Shown: piece by piece, positions 8,192 to 15,768 of the stretch
Layout: each line of letters starts with the position of its first letter
Position numbering within the stretch: position 1 is the stretch's first letter
Assembly: GCA_017883615.1 (NCBI GenBank)
Contig: JADGNF010000014.1
Span: 62,001 to 126,000 of the forward strand
Reading direction: 5' to 3'
DNA: 64,000 bases
Source: Candidatus Bathyarchaeota archaeon
Lineage (GTDB): Archaea; Thermoproteota; Bathyarchaeia; Bathyarchaeales; Bathycorpusculaceae
Made by a program: the position numbers and the translations under genes
Notes under the pieces: generated by a model
The model's input: only the letters and a program-made list of their open reading frames with translations
Database searches by the model: none
Told to the model about the DNA's origin: nothing

Positions 8192-9001
8192 CTATGCGGT
8201 ATTTTCAGGAACCTTCTGTACTGCCGCATTTTGTTTCTTTCCGTTGGCAGTGAGAATGTTGTCTTTTCTCCAAAGCCAAGTTGTCCCTTTTAGAGATTGC
8301 ATCAAAGGCACAGCTATAACCATTACAACCGCTGCTTCAATGAGCCTAATAGCCGGATATAAGAACGGAGACGCCAAGAAGGCAGCATGAACAATTGTGA
8401 GGTCGTACCCAAAAATGCCATTGTATACAGCAGGGAAGGAGAACGCGAGAGATCCCCACATGTTGTCGGCTTGGTTTCCTATGAAGCCCAGCAGGAAGAA
8501 GAATGCTGCTCCGTGGGCTACAGACATTTTCTTGCCCCACAAAGCAACCGGCAATATTAATGCAATTGTGATTATTTTATCAAATAATACAGCCAAAGCT
8601 ATGAACCAGTTTTCCGAAAGCGGACTGACGGCAGGCGTGAACAGGAAAATGATGGCCATTGCTCCAAAGGTAAGCATTCCCCACTTCCATTTTCGATAGA
8701 ATATGAATCCCGTTATTAATGCATTGAACATTGGTGCAAGGATAAACGGCAAGCCGTAGGGGCTCATCCCAGTTAATGCCCAAGCGACTGTTGAGCCGAA
8801 GAATGCAGCTCCTGCACCTAAATATGGACCTAGAACCAGGCCGAATATTGAGGCAATTAGGGCTGCGAAGCTTATTTCCAAGGTTCCGCCTAGTGCGGGT
8901 GCTGGGATTTGGACTGGTGCTATGAATGAAAGAACATAGTATAGGGCTGCAAAGACAGCCATGAGGGCGATTTGTTTTGAGGTCACTCTTTTTATTTCCA
9001 T
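8192..9001 (-). CDS. ECF transporter S component (substrate-binding membrane subunit)
   Basis: A polytopic membrane protein of about 269 residues with six or so hydrophobic segments. The opening MEIKRVTSKQIALMAVFAALYYVLSF is typical of ECF S components, and the early Ala-rich helix should contact the EcfT coupling subunit. A long Asn/Gln-containing loop (FIGNQADNMWGSLAF) is likely extracellular. The substrate cannot be read from the sequence; vitamins, metals and queuosine precursors are all transported by this superfamily. No EcfA or EcfT genes lie nearby, so it probably uses a shared energising module. The start could also be the GTG at 9013, four codons upstream. No riboswitch motif was recognised upstream. 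Confidence 0.8.
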   Translation of the reverse strand: MEIKRVTSKQIALMAVFAALYYVLSFIAPVQIPAPALGGTLEISFAALIASIFGLVLGPYLGAGAAFFGSTVAWALTGMSPYGLPFILAPMFNALITGFIFYRKWKWGMLTFGAMAIIFLFTPAVSPLSENWFIALAVLFDKIITIALILPVALWGKKMSVAHGAAFFFLLGFIGNQADNMWGSLAFSFPAVYNGIFGYDLTIVHAAFLASPFLYPAIRLIEAAVVMVIAVPLMQSLKGTTWLWRKDNILTANGKKQNAAVQKVPENTA

Positions 9002-9306
9002 GCTATTTAGCACACTCGCATGTAAGTTACTTCATCGCTGTGTATTTTATTACACTGGGTATAAAAATATTTCCAGAACGACTTTCGGAACCGCCAAAAA
9101 CCCAAAGTTGCAAGTAAACATGGAAACTACATATTTCTTTTCTAAAAAGTTGATCCAAACCACGCAACTATCTGCCATGCGGCGTGCAGAAATGGCTTGT
9201 TTCGTGACTTTTTGACGCGATTCGATTGAAAAAACCTCTATTTTCAGCCTTTAAGACCTTAACGGACGGCATATTCCGCTCCAGTCACAAACCGAGTCTT
9301 TAGCAA

Positions 9307-9317
9307 ATCTTAAATAC
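9307..9317 (+). promoter_or_regulatory. TATA-like box of the mini-gene at 9355
   Basis: ATCTTAAATAC lies about 38-48 bases upstream of the GTG at 9355, which places transcription initiation near 9340 and leaves a short leader carrying the ribosome site. Confidence 0.4.
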
Positions 9318-9354
9318 AAAAAGCGTACAAAGGTTTATTCCCGAGGTTAATCTC

Positions 9355-9417
9355 GTGGCCAAGAAACCAGCAAAGAAAGAAGAGAAAAAAGCGGCACCAG
9401 CAGCAAAGAAAAAGTAA
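9355..9417 (+). CDS. 20-residue Lys/Ala-rich mini-protein
   Basis: GTG start, 20 codons, TAA stop. The product is almost entirely Lys, Ala, Pro and Glu (10 Lys, 5 Ala, 2 Pro, 2 Glu), with AKKPAKKEEKKAAPAAKKK after the start residue, so it is extremely basic and disordered, like an isolated histone-tail or ribosomal-protein extension. It has every part of a real gene: a TATA-like box, GAGGT seven bases before the start, and a hairpin plus T-rich stretch just after the stop. I know of no family. It could bind nucleic acid (inference). The alternative is a regulatory leader or a remnant of a longer gene. Confidence 0.5.
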   Translation: MAKKPAKKEEKKAAPAAKKK

Positions 9418-9430
9418 ATAGCCCTAACAT

Positions 9431-9460
9431 AGGCATATTTGCCTCTCATTTTTCTTTTTA
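9431..9460 (+). terminator. Hairpin plus T-rich terminator after the mini-gene
   Basis: AGGCA and TGCCT (9431-9435 and 9440-9444) form a perfect 5-bp stem with loop TATT, followed by a T-rich run (ATTTTTCTTTTTATC) up to about 9460. It begins 14 bases after the mini-gene stop. Confidence 0.6.
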
Positions 9461-9760
9461 TCTGCGATAAGACGGTTTCCTCTTTCGCTTTCAGGATTTG
9501 GGAATAAAAGCCTTTTACACTTTTTCATTATAATTTTTGTCCTACAATGACCTATATTCTTGCTCTGCTTGAACAAATCTACATAGTTTTACACAATCGA
9601 ACAAGCCCAACTTACGTCATGGAGGCTGAACTTACCCCGAATAGGTTCCATGGGAAAAGTGAGGGCTTATGCTGATGAGGGTAGCGGTAACAAGAATTCA
9701 CAACAAGTCTTTTATACCAAAGTCCACACACTTCATAACAGATTTTGGTAAGTGATTATA
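9461..9760. other. Intergenic region with ferritin-like gene promoter
   Basis: No open frame with a plausible start and composition was found in these 300 bases. A TATA-like CTTTTATACC near 9709-9718 is a good promoter for the downstream ferritin-like gene. The stretch 9600-9690 has mixed composition and could hold a small RNA, but I see no tRNA or box C/D pattern that would support one. The 340 bases between the ECF gene and the mini-gene (9014-9354) likewise show only AT-rich promoter-like sequence. Confidence 0.4.
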
Positions 9761-10747
9761 ATGGCAGCTAAAACTACACCCGAATATCTTGAGCTTTTGA
9801 ACCACGCTGTTTCACGGGAAATCCAAGTATCCCTACAATACATGCTCCAACACGCGAAAATGGAGAAACTCATCCGCAAAATCATCCCAGAAAACATCCT
9901 CCTAGACAAAACCACATACGACGCCGTTGGCAAGTTTCTGCGAGAAATCGCTATCCAAGAAATGAAACATGCCGCAGCCATCGAAGAACGCATCTACTAC
10001 CTTGGGGGATCAGCAACCACAAAGGCGGATAAGCCCTATATCGGCAACAGCTTAAGCGAATTCGCCAAGAACGGCGTGAAAGCCGAAGAAGAGGCCCTCA
10101 CTCTATACAGAAAAATCATCGTCGAAGCGGGAAAAATGGACGATTGGGAAACTCGTGAAATATTCGAGAAAATTTACGGCGAAGAAGAACAACACCTCTT
10201 CAAATTCCAAGAATACGTTAACTTCCAAGATGAACCCGAAGAATCAGGCCCATTGGCTGTTCCGCTTTCGGAATGGCGCAAAATCTTCACCGACGACTAC
10301 TTCGCGTTGCTCAACAAAGCGGTCGCCGCGGAAATCTCCGCTATAATCCAGTACACCAACCAACATGAAAAAGCCAGCTTCCTACGCCTACGCATTAAGA
10401 ACACGCCACTGGAAGTCGTGAAAGAAACCAACAAAGCCAAAGTCGTCAGCGATCTGCTTAAACCCATCTTCATGATGGAAATGGACCACCTCGAGAAGAT
10501 CAGTGAACGCATCTACCTACTAGAAGGCGAAGCCACATACAACCCTGATCCATTGCCCAAAGTAGGCGAAACAGCAGATGACTTTCTCAAACTAGACCAC
10601 GAAGCGGAAAACTACGCAATTGTGCTTTACAGACAAATAATCAACGAAGCCATGAAACGTGGAGACAGCAAAACGCGCCGTCTGTTCGAGGACATCGTGA
10701 GCCAGGAAGAAGACCACTACTGGACATTTGACGACTACCTTAGATAA
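9761..10747 (+). CDS. Tandem two-domain ferritin-like di-iron protein
   Basis: A 328-residue protein made of two consecutive ferritin-like four-helix bundles. Each half shows the full set of di-iron ligands: a first-helix Glu (SREIQVSLQY and AAEISAIIQY), an E-x-x-H in helix 2 (EMKHA and EMDHL), a third-helix Glu (KAEEEALTLY and DHEAENYAIVLY) and a last E-x-x-H (EEEQH and QEEDH). Single-domain bacterioferritin-like proteins are about 160 residues, so this is an internal duplication. Likely roles are iron storage or peroxide/oxygen detoxification. The start at 9761 follows GTAAGTGA-like sequence. It is monocistronic, and a T-rich stretch after the stop (10751-10771) probably terminates it. Confidence 0.85.
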   Translation: MAAKTTPEYLELLNHAVSREIQVSLQYMLQHAKMEKLIRKIIPENILLDKTTYDAVGKFLREIAIQEMKHAAAIEERIYYLGGSATTKADKPYIGNSLSEFAKNGVKAEEEALTLYRKIIVEAGKMDDWETREIFEKIYGEEEQHLFKFQEYVNFQDEPEESGPLAVPLSEWRKIFTDDYFALLNKAVAAEISAIIQYTNQHEKASFLRLRIKNTPLEVVKETNKAKVVSDLLKPIFMMEMDHLEKISERIYLLEGEATYNPDPLPKVGETADDFLKLDHEAENYAIVLYRQIINEAMKRGDSKTRRLFEDIVSQEEDHYWTFDDYLR

Positions 10748-10850
10748 ACCTCTTTCTTTCTCCTTTTTGTAAACACACTTCCTATCTGAAATCCAACATT
10801 CTTCTATTCCTGCAGTTGCATCGAAAAAAACACTCAAAAACCTGCAAAGA

Positions 10851-10858
10851 ACTTTAAA
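10851..10858 (+). promoter_or_regulatory. TATA box of a leaderless transcript
   Basis: ACTTTAAA is followed only about 17-24 bases later by the ATG at 10875, the spacing expected when transcription starts at or next to the start codon. No ribosome site is visible, which fits leaderless expression of the RPA gene. Confidence 0.5.
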
Positions 10859-10874
10859 CCACGCCCATCAAGTT

Positions 10875-12053
10875 ATGCTGATGGCAACCGAAAAAGAAGT
10901 CACAGCTGAAACAGTAATTCAGCAAATCATAGACAAAAAACCTGAAATCGCAAAAGAACAGATCCTAGTAAGATTGTCTGTTGCTAGAAACATGACAGGC
11001 GGGTTAATCGCTGACGTATCACTACTACGGATGATCGCCGCGGAACTTGGCGTGGAAGTTGCCAACGAAGATGGCGTTTTCACACATAAGCTTTCAATTG
11101 GGCACTTAGTCGCAGGGTTGAATAACGCCACTGTTACTGGGCGCGTGGTAGCTGTTTACCCAGTTAAGACTTTTGACGGCGCGAAACCCGGTAAATTTGG
11201 CAGCGTAACCATCGCCGACAACGATGGAGTTGTCCGCGTTATTTTGTGGAACGAAAAAGCAAACTTTGTTGAGTCAGGAGAACTCAAAACTGGGCAAATT
11301 GTCAAGTTCATGCATGGTTACACGAAAGCAGACAAGTTTGGCACAGCGGAGTTGCATCTGGGTGACCGAAGCCAGATAGAACTTAACCCCGAAAACACCA
11401 ACGAAGAAGATTACCCATCTCTAAGCAAACTCGCCGTAAAAGTCGGTGAAGTGACGTTAGAGCATAAAACCGTCAACTTGGAAGGAACAGTGAAAGACGT
11501 TTATGCTTCATCAACCTTCACCCGAAGCGACCAAACCGCAGGAAAAGTCCTCCGAATAAAAGTCGCCGATGAAACTGGCGAAGTTGTTGTGGTTTTTTGG
11601 AACGAGACAGCTGAGGAAACGGAACCCAAGTTGACGAGAGGCTCACAAATCCAAATCGCAAATGCGCGGGTAAAGCCAAGCCAGAACGGGGCAGTGGAAG
11701 TTCATGTGGATTCTGGGACATACGTTAACGTTTCTGAAGCGCCCAGAAACGTAGTCAAGATTGGTTGTTTGATAGAAAGTTCAAGTGACATTTGGGTGGA
11801 AGGTGAAGTGGCTTCTTTACCTGTTTCCCGCGAAGTAAAAACGGGGAAAGGCGAAATGGTGAAGCTAACATCATTTGATTTACAAGATGAAACTGGTGTT
11901 GTGCGGGTGACAGCTTGGCGAGAACACTCCGAAACCGCAGCGGAGTTGATGATGGGAGAAAATATCACGTTGCAAAACGTTTACTCAAAGATGGGGTATA
12001 ATGGGAAGGTGGAGTTGTCGACTCGTTCGGCAACTGTCATAACGCGCGTTTAG
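10875..12053 (+). CDS. rpa: Replication protein A-like ssDNA-binding protein
   Basis: A 392-residue protein with a short helical N-terminal region and three OB-fold repeats. The repeats are recognisable by their similar strand patterns: ATVTGRVVAVYPVKTF...VVRVILWNE, VNLEGTVKDVYASSTF...VVVVFWNE and IWVEGEVASLPVSREV...VVRVTAWRE. This arrangement is that of archaeal RPA, which coats single-stranded DNA in replication and repair. No C-terminal zinc finger is seen. The gene appears leaderless, so either the ATG at 10875 or the one at 10881 could be used. Its stop overlaps by four bases the end of the convergent dehydrogenase gene. Confidence 0.88.
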   Translation: MLMATEKEVTAETVIQQIIDKKPEIAKEQILVRLSVARNMTGGLIADVSLLRMIAAELGVEVANEDGVFTHKLSIGHLVAGLNNATVTGRVVAVYPVKTFDGAKPGKFGSVTIADNDGVVRVILWNEKANFVESGELKTGQIVKFMHGYTKADKFGTAELHLGDRSQIELNPENTNEEDYPSLSKLAVKVGEVTLEHKTVNLEGTVKDVYASSTFTRSDQTAGKVLRIKVADETGEVVVVFWNETAEETEPKLTRGSQIQIANARVKPSQNGAVEVHVDSGTYVNVSEAPRNVVKIGCLIESSSDIWVEGEVASLPVSREVKTGKGEMVKLTSFDLQDETGVVRVTAWREHSETAAELMMGENITLQNVYSKMGYNGKVELSTRSATVITRV

Positions 12054-13072
12054 CTACGAATTTTTTGGACGATAGCTTCCGCCATTTCCATTGTGGTTGC
12101 GTTTCCACCAAGGTCTGCAGTTCGGATTTTGCCTTCACTGAGAACAGCAATGACCGCTTTCTCGACTCTTGCCGCTGCCGCTTCTTCACCAAGGTTTCTT
12201 AGCATCAAAGCTGCTGCCATGATGATAGCGATAGGGTTGACGCGGTTTTGTCCACTGTACTTAGGTGCGGAGCCGTGAACGGGTTCGAACATGCCGTATT
12301 TGTCGCCTATGTTTGCTCCTGCTGCTAAGCCCAATCCTCCAGTAACTTGGGCTGCTTCATCACTTAGGATGTCACCGAACAGGTTGGTGGTTACGATGAC
12401 GTCGAATACTTCGGGTTTCTTGATGAGTTGCATAGTAGCTGCGTCTACATGCAAGTCATCGACTTCTATGTCTGGGTAGTTTTTGGCTACGGCTTTGACT
12501 GCGTCTTTGAAGATGCCATCTGTTATGCGTAGGATGTTGCCTTTGTGGACGTATGTCACGTGCTTTTTGCGTGTCTGTGCTAGTTTAAATGCGAATTCTG
12601 ATACTCGTGTGGATGCTTCTGTAGTGATTATTCGATACGCGATTCCGACTCCGGGTGCGACGGCAAATTCTGCACCTGCATACAAGCCTTCAGTATTTTC
12701 CCTGACCACCACAAAATCCAAATTTGGCTTTAGGGATTCGACACCTGGAAGGGTTTTGCAGGGTCGGACGTTTGCGTAGAGGTTGAAGAGCTTGCGGATT
12801 TTCACAGCGACGCTAACAGGTGCACCTGCCTCTTCAGGCGTCGTCATCGGTCCTTTGAGGCATGCGTCAGTTTGCTTGAGGAGCTGGATAGTTTGGTCCG
12901 GCAAGTTGGTCCCGTACTTCTCGATGCAATATAATCCTGCTTCGCCGTATTGCAGATTGAGTTTGAAGTCTGCTTTTTCCTGAACGGCTTGAAGAACTTT
13001 GATAGTTGCTTCGGTGATTTCGGGTCCAATTCCGTCACCCTTGAGGACTGCGATATTGTAAGTTTTAGGCAT
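12050..13072 (-). CDS. Isopropylmalate/homoisocitrate-type beta-decarboxylating dehydrogenase
   Basis: A 340-residue member of the isocitrate/isopropylmalate dehydrogenase family. It has the N-terminal VLKGDGIGPE, the substrate-binding YANVRP, VVVRENTEGLYAG, the catalytic Tyr/Lys region, metal-binding DILSDEAAQ and the NAD-binding loop FEPVHGSAPKYSG. NVRPCK resembles the broad-specificity archaeal enzymes that serve leucine synthesis and 2-oxoacid chain elongation. The synthase-like gene and ilvD at the right end of the window suggest a branched-chain role. I prefer the start at 13072 because the family usually begins with this segment; the ATG at 13093 is possible. Confidence 0.85.
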   Translation of the reverse strand: MPKTYNIAVLKGDGIGPEITEATIKVLQAVQEKADFKLNLQYGEAGLYCIEKYGTNLPDQTIQLLKQTDACLKGPMTTPEEAGAPVSVAVKIRKLFNLYANVRPCKTLPGVESLKPNLDFVVVRENTEGLYAGAEFAVAPGVGIAYRIITTEASTRVSEFAFKLAQTRKKHVTYVHKGNILRITDGIFKDAVKAVAKNYPDIEVDDLHVDAATMQLIKKPEVFDVIVTTNLFGDILSDEAAQVTGGLGLAAGANIGDKYGMFEPVHGSAPKYSGQNRVNPIAIIMAAALMLRNLGEEAAAARVEKAVIAVLSEGKIRTADLGGNATTMEMAEAIVQKIRS

Positions 13073-13255
13073 ACTGGTAACCGCCTTTTTCATTTGTGGG
13101 CTGGTAGATATTTCTTTACTTGCCTGAGCGTCTGTTTTTATTTGGAAATACCGTGTTTTGGGTGTGTTTGGTGATGCTTTTGTATACAGCGCTAGTTCGT
13201 GCGAAGAATGGTTTTATCTGAAACAATGTAATATGAAATTGACGGAGCGAGTGAT

Positions 13256-13564
13256 TTGCCCCTATTCATGGCTAAAAAGGAAGTCTTCGCATGGATCAAA
13301 GCTGGAACCAAAACAATCGACGTAAGAAAAGGTGTTCCGCGGAGGGGTGAAGTCGCTGTTTTTCAGTCGGGCGCCAACTATCTAGAACTGCCCATAATCA
13401 AGAAGGAAACGGGTTTGCTTATCGAAGTCATCAGGCAAGATAATTTCACATTAATTATTCCAACCGCCACAACTCTTAAAGAAGCAATAGATTACCTGCA
13501 AGCAATATACGGCTCAGATGTTGGAGTTTTCACTGCTTACCATTTGGATCAACCAAAAAAATAG
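13256..13564 (+). CDS. ASCH domain-like small protein
   Basis: A 102-residue protein that opens with a stretch typical of ASCH/PUA-like domains (MAKKEVFAWIKAGTKTIDVR, then a G-x-x-V-x-F-type strand). Such domains bind RNA or modified nucleosides. The TTG at 13256 is favoured because GGAG lies nine bases upstream; the ATG at 13268 would leave 21 bases. The ends of this gene and of the Lrp-like regulator are convergent, 12 bases apart. Substrate and role are unknown. Confidence 0.65.
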   Translation: MPLFMAKKEVFAWIKAGTKTIDVRKGVPRRGEVAVFQSGANYLELPIIKKETGLLIEVIRQDNFTLIIPTATTLKEAIDYLQAIYGSDVGVFTAYHLDQPKK

Positions 13565-13576
13565 TGAATTAGAGAA

Positions 13577-13987
13577 TTACCAACTGCGTAGCACTATCAT
13601 GGTGTTTGTTTTCATTATGCCTTCGACGCGACGGATTTTCTCTAAGCACTCGTTCACTTCGACGACGTTCATGCCGCCGATGACTGCGACGATGTCATAC
13701 TCTCCTGTGACTTCGTAGATAGTTTCCACGTTGGGGATTCCCTGAATCCTCTTTGACACTTCCTGGGTGGGTAGAGCCGGATTCACTGAAAGCAACGCGA
13801 TGGCTTCAGCTCCTTCAGCCACGCCTATTTTGACTGTGAACTTTCGAATAACGCCTGCATCTGAGAGGACTTTAATTCTTTTTCTGACGGCGCCCTCTGA
13901 CAAGCCGATTTGTCTGCCAATGGTTATGTATCCTGCTCTGCCGTCGTCTTTGAGGATCTTGAGGATTCTCCTATCAACATCATCCAT
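13577..13987 (-). CDS. Lrp/AsnC-family regulator, LysM-like
   Basis: A 136-residue transcription regulator with an N-terminal helix-turn-helix (VDRRILKILKDDGRAGYITI, then IGRQIGLSEGAVRKRIKVL) and a C-terminal RAM effector domain (VETIYEVTGEYDIVAVIGG). The start at 13987 is supported by GAGG eight bases upstream; a TTG at 14020 gives 11 extra residues. It is divergent from lysW. In Sulfolobus an Lrp-type protein, LysM, controls the lysWXJK promoter, so this is the natural candidate to bind the element at 14136-14185. The ligand is unknown; lysine or arginine is my inference from the context. Confidence 0.85.
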   Translation of the reverse strand: MDDVDRRILKILKDDGRAGYITIGRQIGLSEGAVRKRIKVLSDAGVIRKFTVKIGVAEGAEAIALLSVNPALPTQEVSKRIQGIPNVETIYEVTGEYDIVAVIGGMNVVEVNECLEKIRRVEGIMKTNTMIVLRSW

Positions 13988-14135
13988 GGAATTAGCCTCT
14001 GAATACTGTTGTTGGGTCAAGATTTAACGATTTCGTAATCTGGAGCCTGAAAAGATGCGGATTCCGTTGCATTATGCCTTGACATTTGTACTTTTCGTAA
14101 TGTTGACCAAAAACAATCGTCCAATATTGTACCGT

Positions 14136-14185
14136 TTGGAACATTAGAAGTCCAATATGTTACAAATAAGTCGCAACATTTAAAA
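14136..14185 (+). promoter_or_regulatory. lysW promoter/operator, matching the argG element
   Basis: This 50-base segment aligns without gaps to 26511-26560 upstream of argG, with 37 of 50 positions identical. The shared core is TATGTTACAA, two variable bases, then AAGTCG, ending in the TATA-like TTTAAAA (14179-14185). An upstream block GAACATT is shared too. It sits between the divergent Lrp-like regulator and lysW, so it is probably both operator and promoter. Confidence 0.75.
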
Positions 14186-14284
14186 GTTGGGCGGGTCCTT
14201 CCAAAAGATATTTCCGATAAAATAAAGTGAGATAGAAAAATGAGTAAACAAACCCAAACTTTGGATAACCAAGAGGTGAAGGCC

Positions 14285-14458
14285 ATGAAAGCTAAATGCC
14301 CAGATTGCGACGCCGACCTCAATGTTCCACAGGACACAGCAAAAGGAGAAATCCTTAGCTGCCCCGGATGCGGACTAGAACTCGAAGTTAAAAAGGTAAA
14401 CGGCGGATGTGTCGACCTTCAGGAACTAACTCTGGAAGGAGAAGACTGGGGCGAATAA
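14285..14458 (+). CDS. lysW: Amino-group carrier protein LysW
   Basis: A 57-residue acidic carrier whose C-terminal Glu is linked to the amino group of aminoadipate or glutamate during lysine or ornithine synthesis. The two zinc-binding pairs (CPDC and CPGC) and the diagnostic C-terminal EDWGE are present. The start at 14285 is chosen because GAGGTG lies six bases upstream and LysW proteins usually begin right before the first Cys pair. An in-frame ATG at 14240 would add 15 hydrophilic residues. It is the first gene of the lysW-X-Y-Z-J-K cluster, and the 105-base gap to lysX may hold a second promoter (CCTTTAAAGC near 14502). Confidence 0.95.
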   Translation: MKAKCPDCDADLNVPQDTAKGEILSCPGCGLELEVKKVNGGCVDLQELTLEGEDWGE

Positions 14459-14563
14459 ACAGTATCCACCAAAACCTACAAACTCCCTTTTCAAAATACC
14501 CCTTTAAAGCTCATCTCCCAAAAGTTTGTTTAATTAAACTTCTTGTGCAGAGGCGAACCATGG

Positions 14564-15742
14564 ATGAGCATAGGGCTTCTTTATGAACGCTCCGAAAACG
14601 ACGAAAACGGCATTAAACTCACCGCAGAACAACTCGGCATAGACCTAACCTTCATCCCCTTTCGCAAAATCGCCGTCTCCATCGGCAAAAGCGGCTTTTG
14701 CATAACAAGCAAAGGCAAAAACTACACCGACATCATCAAAAACGTTGCCGTTGTCCTAAACCGCGCCCAAAGCAAAAACCGCCGCCTCTACGCCGCCAAT
14801 ACAATGGAAGTCGTCGGAAAAAAAGTCATCAACCCCTCCAGCATAGAATTCATGTGTTATAGCAAATTCCGAACCCTAATGCATCTGTGGGCGGTGGGTT
14901 TGCCCATTCCCAAAACGGTCTACGTTCCCTGCGACCCCTTCGACACGACCAAAGACGGCAGAAAAATCCGCAACGAATCCGACATAGCCGACCTGCTCGA
15001 ACAGGAAATCGGTAGCGAAATCGTCATTAAACCAGACGCAGGCACCCACGGCAAAGGCATTGTTCTCTCCAAAAACCGAGAAGAACTTCTCGCCAACATC
15101 GGGCAAACTGAACAATCCATAATTAACCCAGTGGGCGTAGTAGCCCAAGAACTCATCGAGAAATGGTTCTACGACCTCCGAATCATCGTTTACAAAGAAA
15201 AAAACAGAGACCCCGTTTGCCACCCCATCGCGATGGCACGCGCGGGCTTTAGCGACTTTCGCACCAACACATTCCTTGGTAACCTCGTCTTCGATGCCAA
15301 ACTGCCCCAACACATCCGCGAATTAACCGTGAGATGCGGCAAAGCGTTGGGCAGAGAACATGAAGCATGGGTGTTCGCGATGGACGCCATGATTAACGTG
15401 GGCAAAAACAAGAGCGCAGACGACGATACCCTTAAAGCGGAACTATCCAAGGCGGGTGCGTCTTGGGAGCCGGTGAAGAAGGTGAAGCGAGATGATCTGC
15501 GGCTTCAGAATTTCAAAGCCTGGAATACACAACTCGAAGCGGCAGTCAACAACTACAAGGCTACAGAGCCCTACGCAAAAATCAAGGGAATCATTGAGGA
15601 AAACATCGAGGCTAACCGAACCCACATAGTTTTCCACGAGGCGAATTCGTGCCCCGAGTTCTGGGAGCAAACACGAACCATCATAGGCATGAACGTGGCG
15701 ATTCCCTTATTGAAGGGCGCACAAAGCCTAATCGATCAGTAA
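14564..15742 (+). CDS. lysX: LysX/ArgX-type ATP-grasp ligase with a large insertion
   Basis: It ligates LysW to the amino group of alpha-aminoadipate (LysX) or glutamate (ArgX), using ATP. ATP-grasp elements are visible: EIVIKPDAGTHGKGI, VAQELIEKWFYDLRIIV, and the late metal-binding HEANSCPEF. The protein is 392 residues, while usual family members are near 280. About 80 extra residues (roughly 275-355), rich in Lys and Asp, lie between the FAMDAMI strand and HIVFHEANS. GAGGCG ten bases before the ATG supports the start; the first seven codons of the longer TTG frame are not needed. Which amino acid it uses cannot be read directly. Confidence 0.9.
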   Translation: MSIGLLYERSENDENGIKLTAEQLGIDLTFIPFRKIAVSIGKSGFCITSKGKNYTDIIKNVAVVLNRAQSKNRRLYAANTMEVVGKKVINPSSIEFMCYSKFRTLMHLWAVGLPIPKTVYVPCDPFDTTKDGRKIRNESDIADLLEQEIGSEIVIKPDAGTHGKGIVLSKNREELLANIGQTEQSIINPVGVVAQELIEKWFYDLRIIVYKEKNRDPVCHPIAMARAGFSDFRTNTFLGNLVFDAKLPQHIRELTVRCGKALGREHEAWVFAMDAMINVGKNKSADDDTLKAELSKAGASWEPVKKVKRDDLRLQNFKAWNTQLEAAVNNYKATEPYAKIKGIIEENIEANRTHIVFHEANSCPEFWEQTRTIIGMNVAIPLLKGAQSLIDQ

Positions 15743-15768
15743 TATGGACACAAGGAGAAAAAAGGATA

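Noticed and set aside
9014-9354. Riboswitch upstream of the ECF S-component gene
   Set aside because: Conserved strings of TPP, cobalamin or preQ1 riboswitches were not seen on the minus strand; the segment is only AT-rich.
9600-9700. Box C/D guide RNA (TGATGA at about 9674)
   Set aside because: No matching D box (CTGA) downstream at proper distance and no terminal stem; a CTGA upstream is in the wrong order.
14240-14284. In-frame N-terminal extension of LysW, or a leader peptide, from ATG 14240
   Set aside because: It is in frame with lysW, has no enrichment in Lys or Arg, and GAGGTG at 14273 clearly marks the start at 14285.
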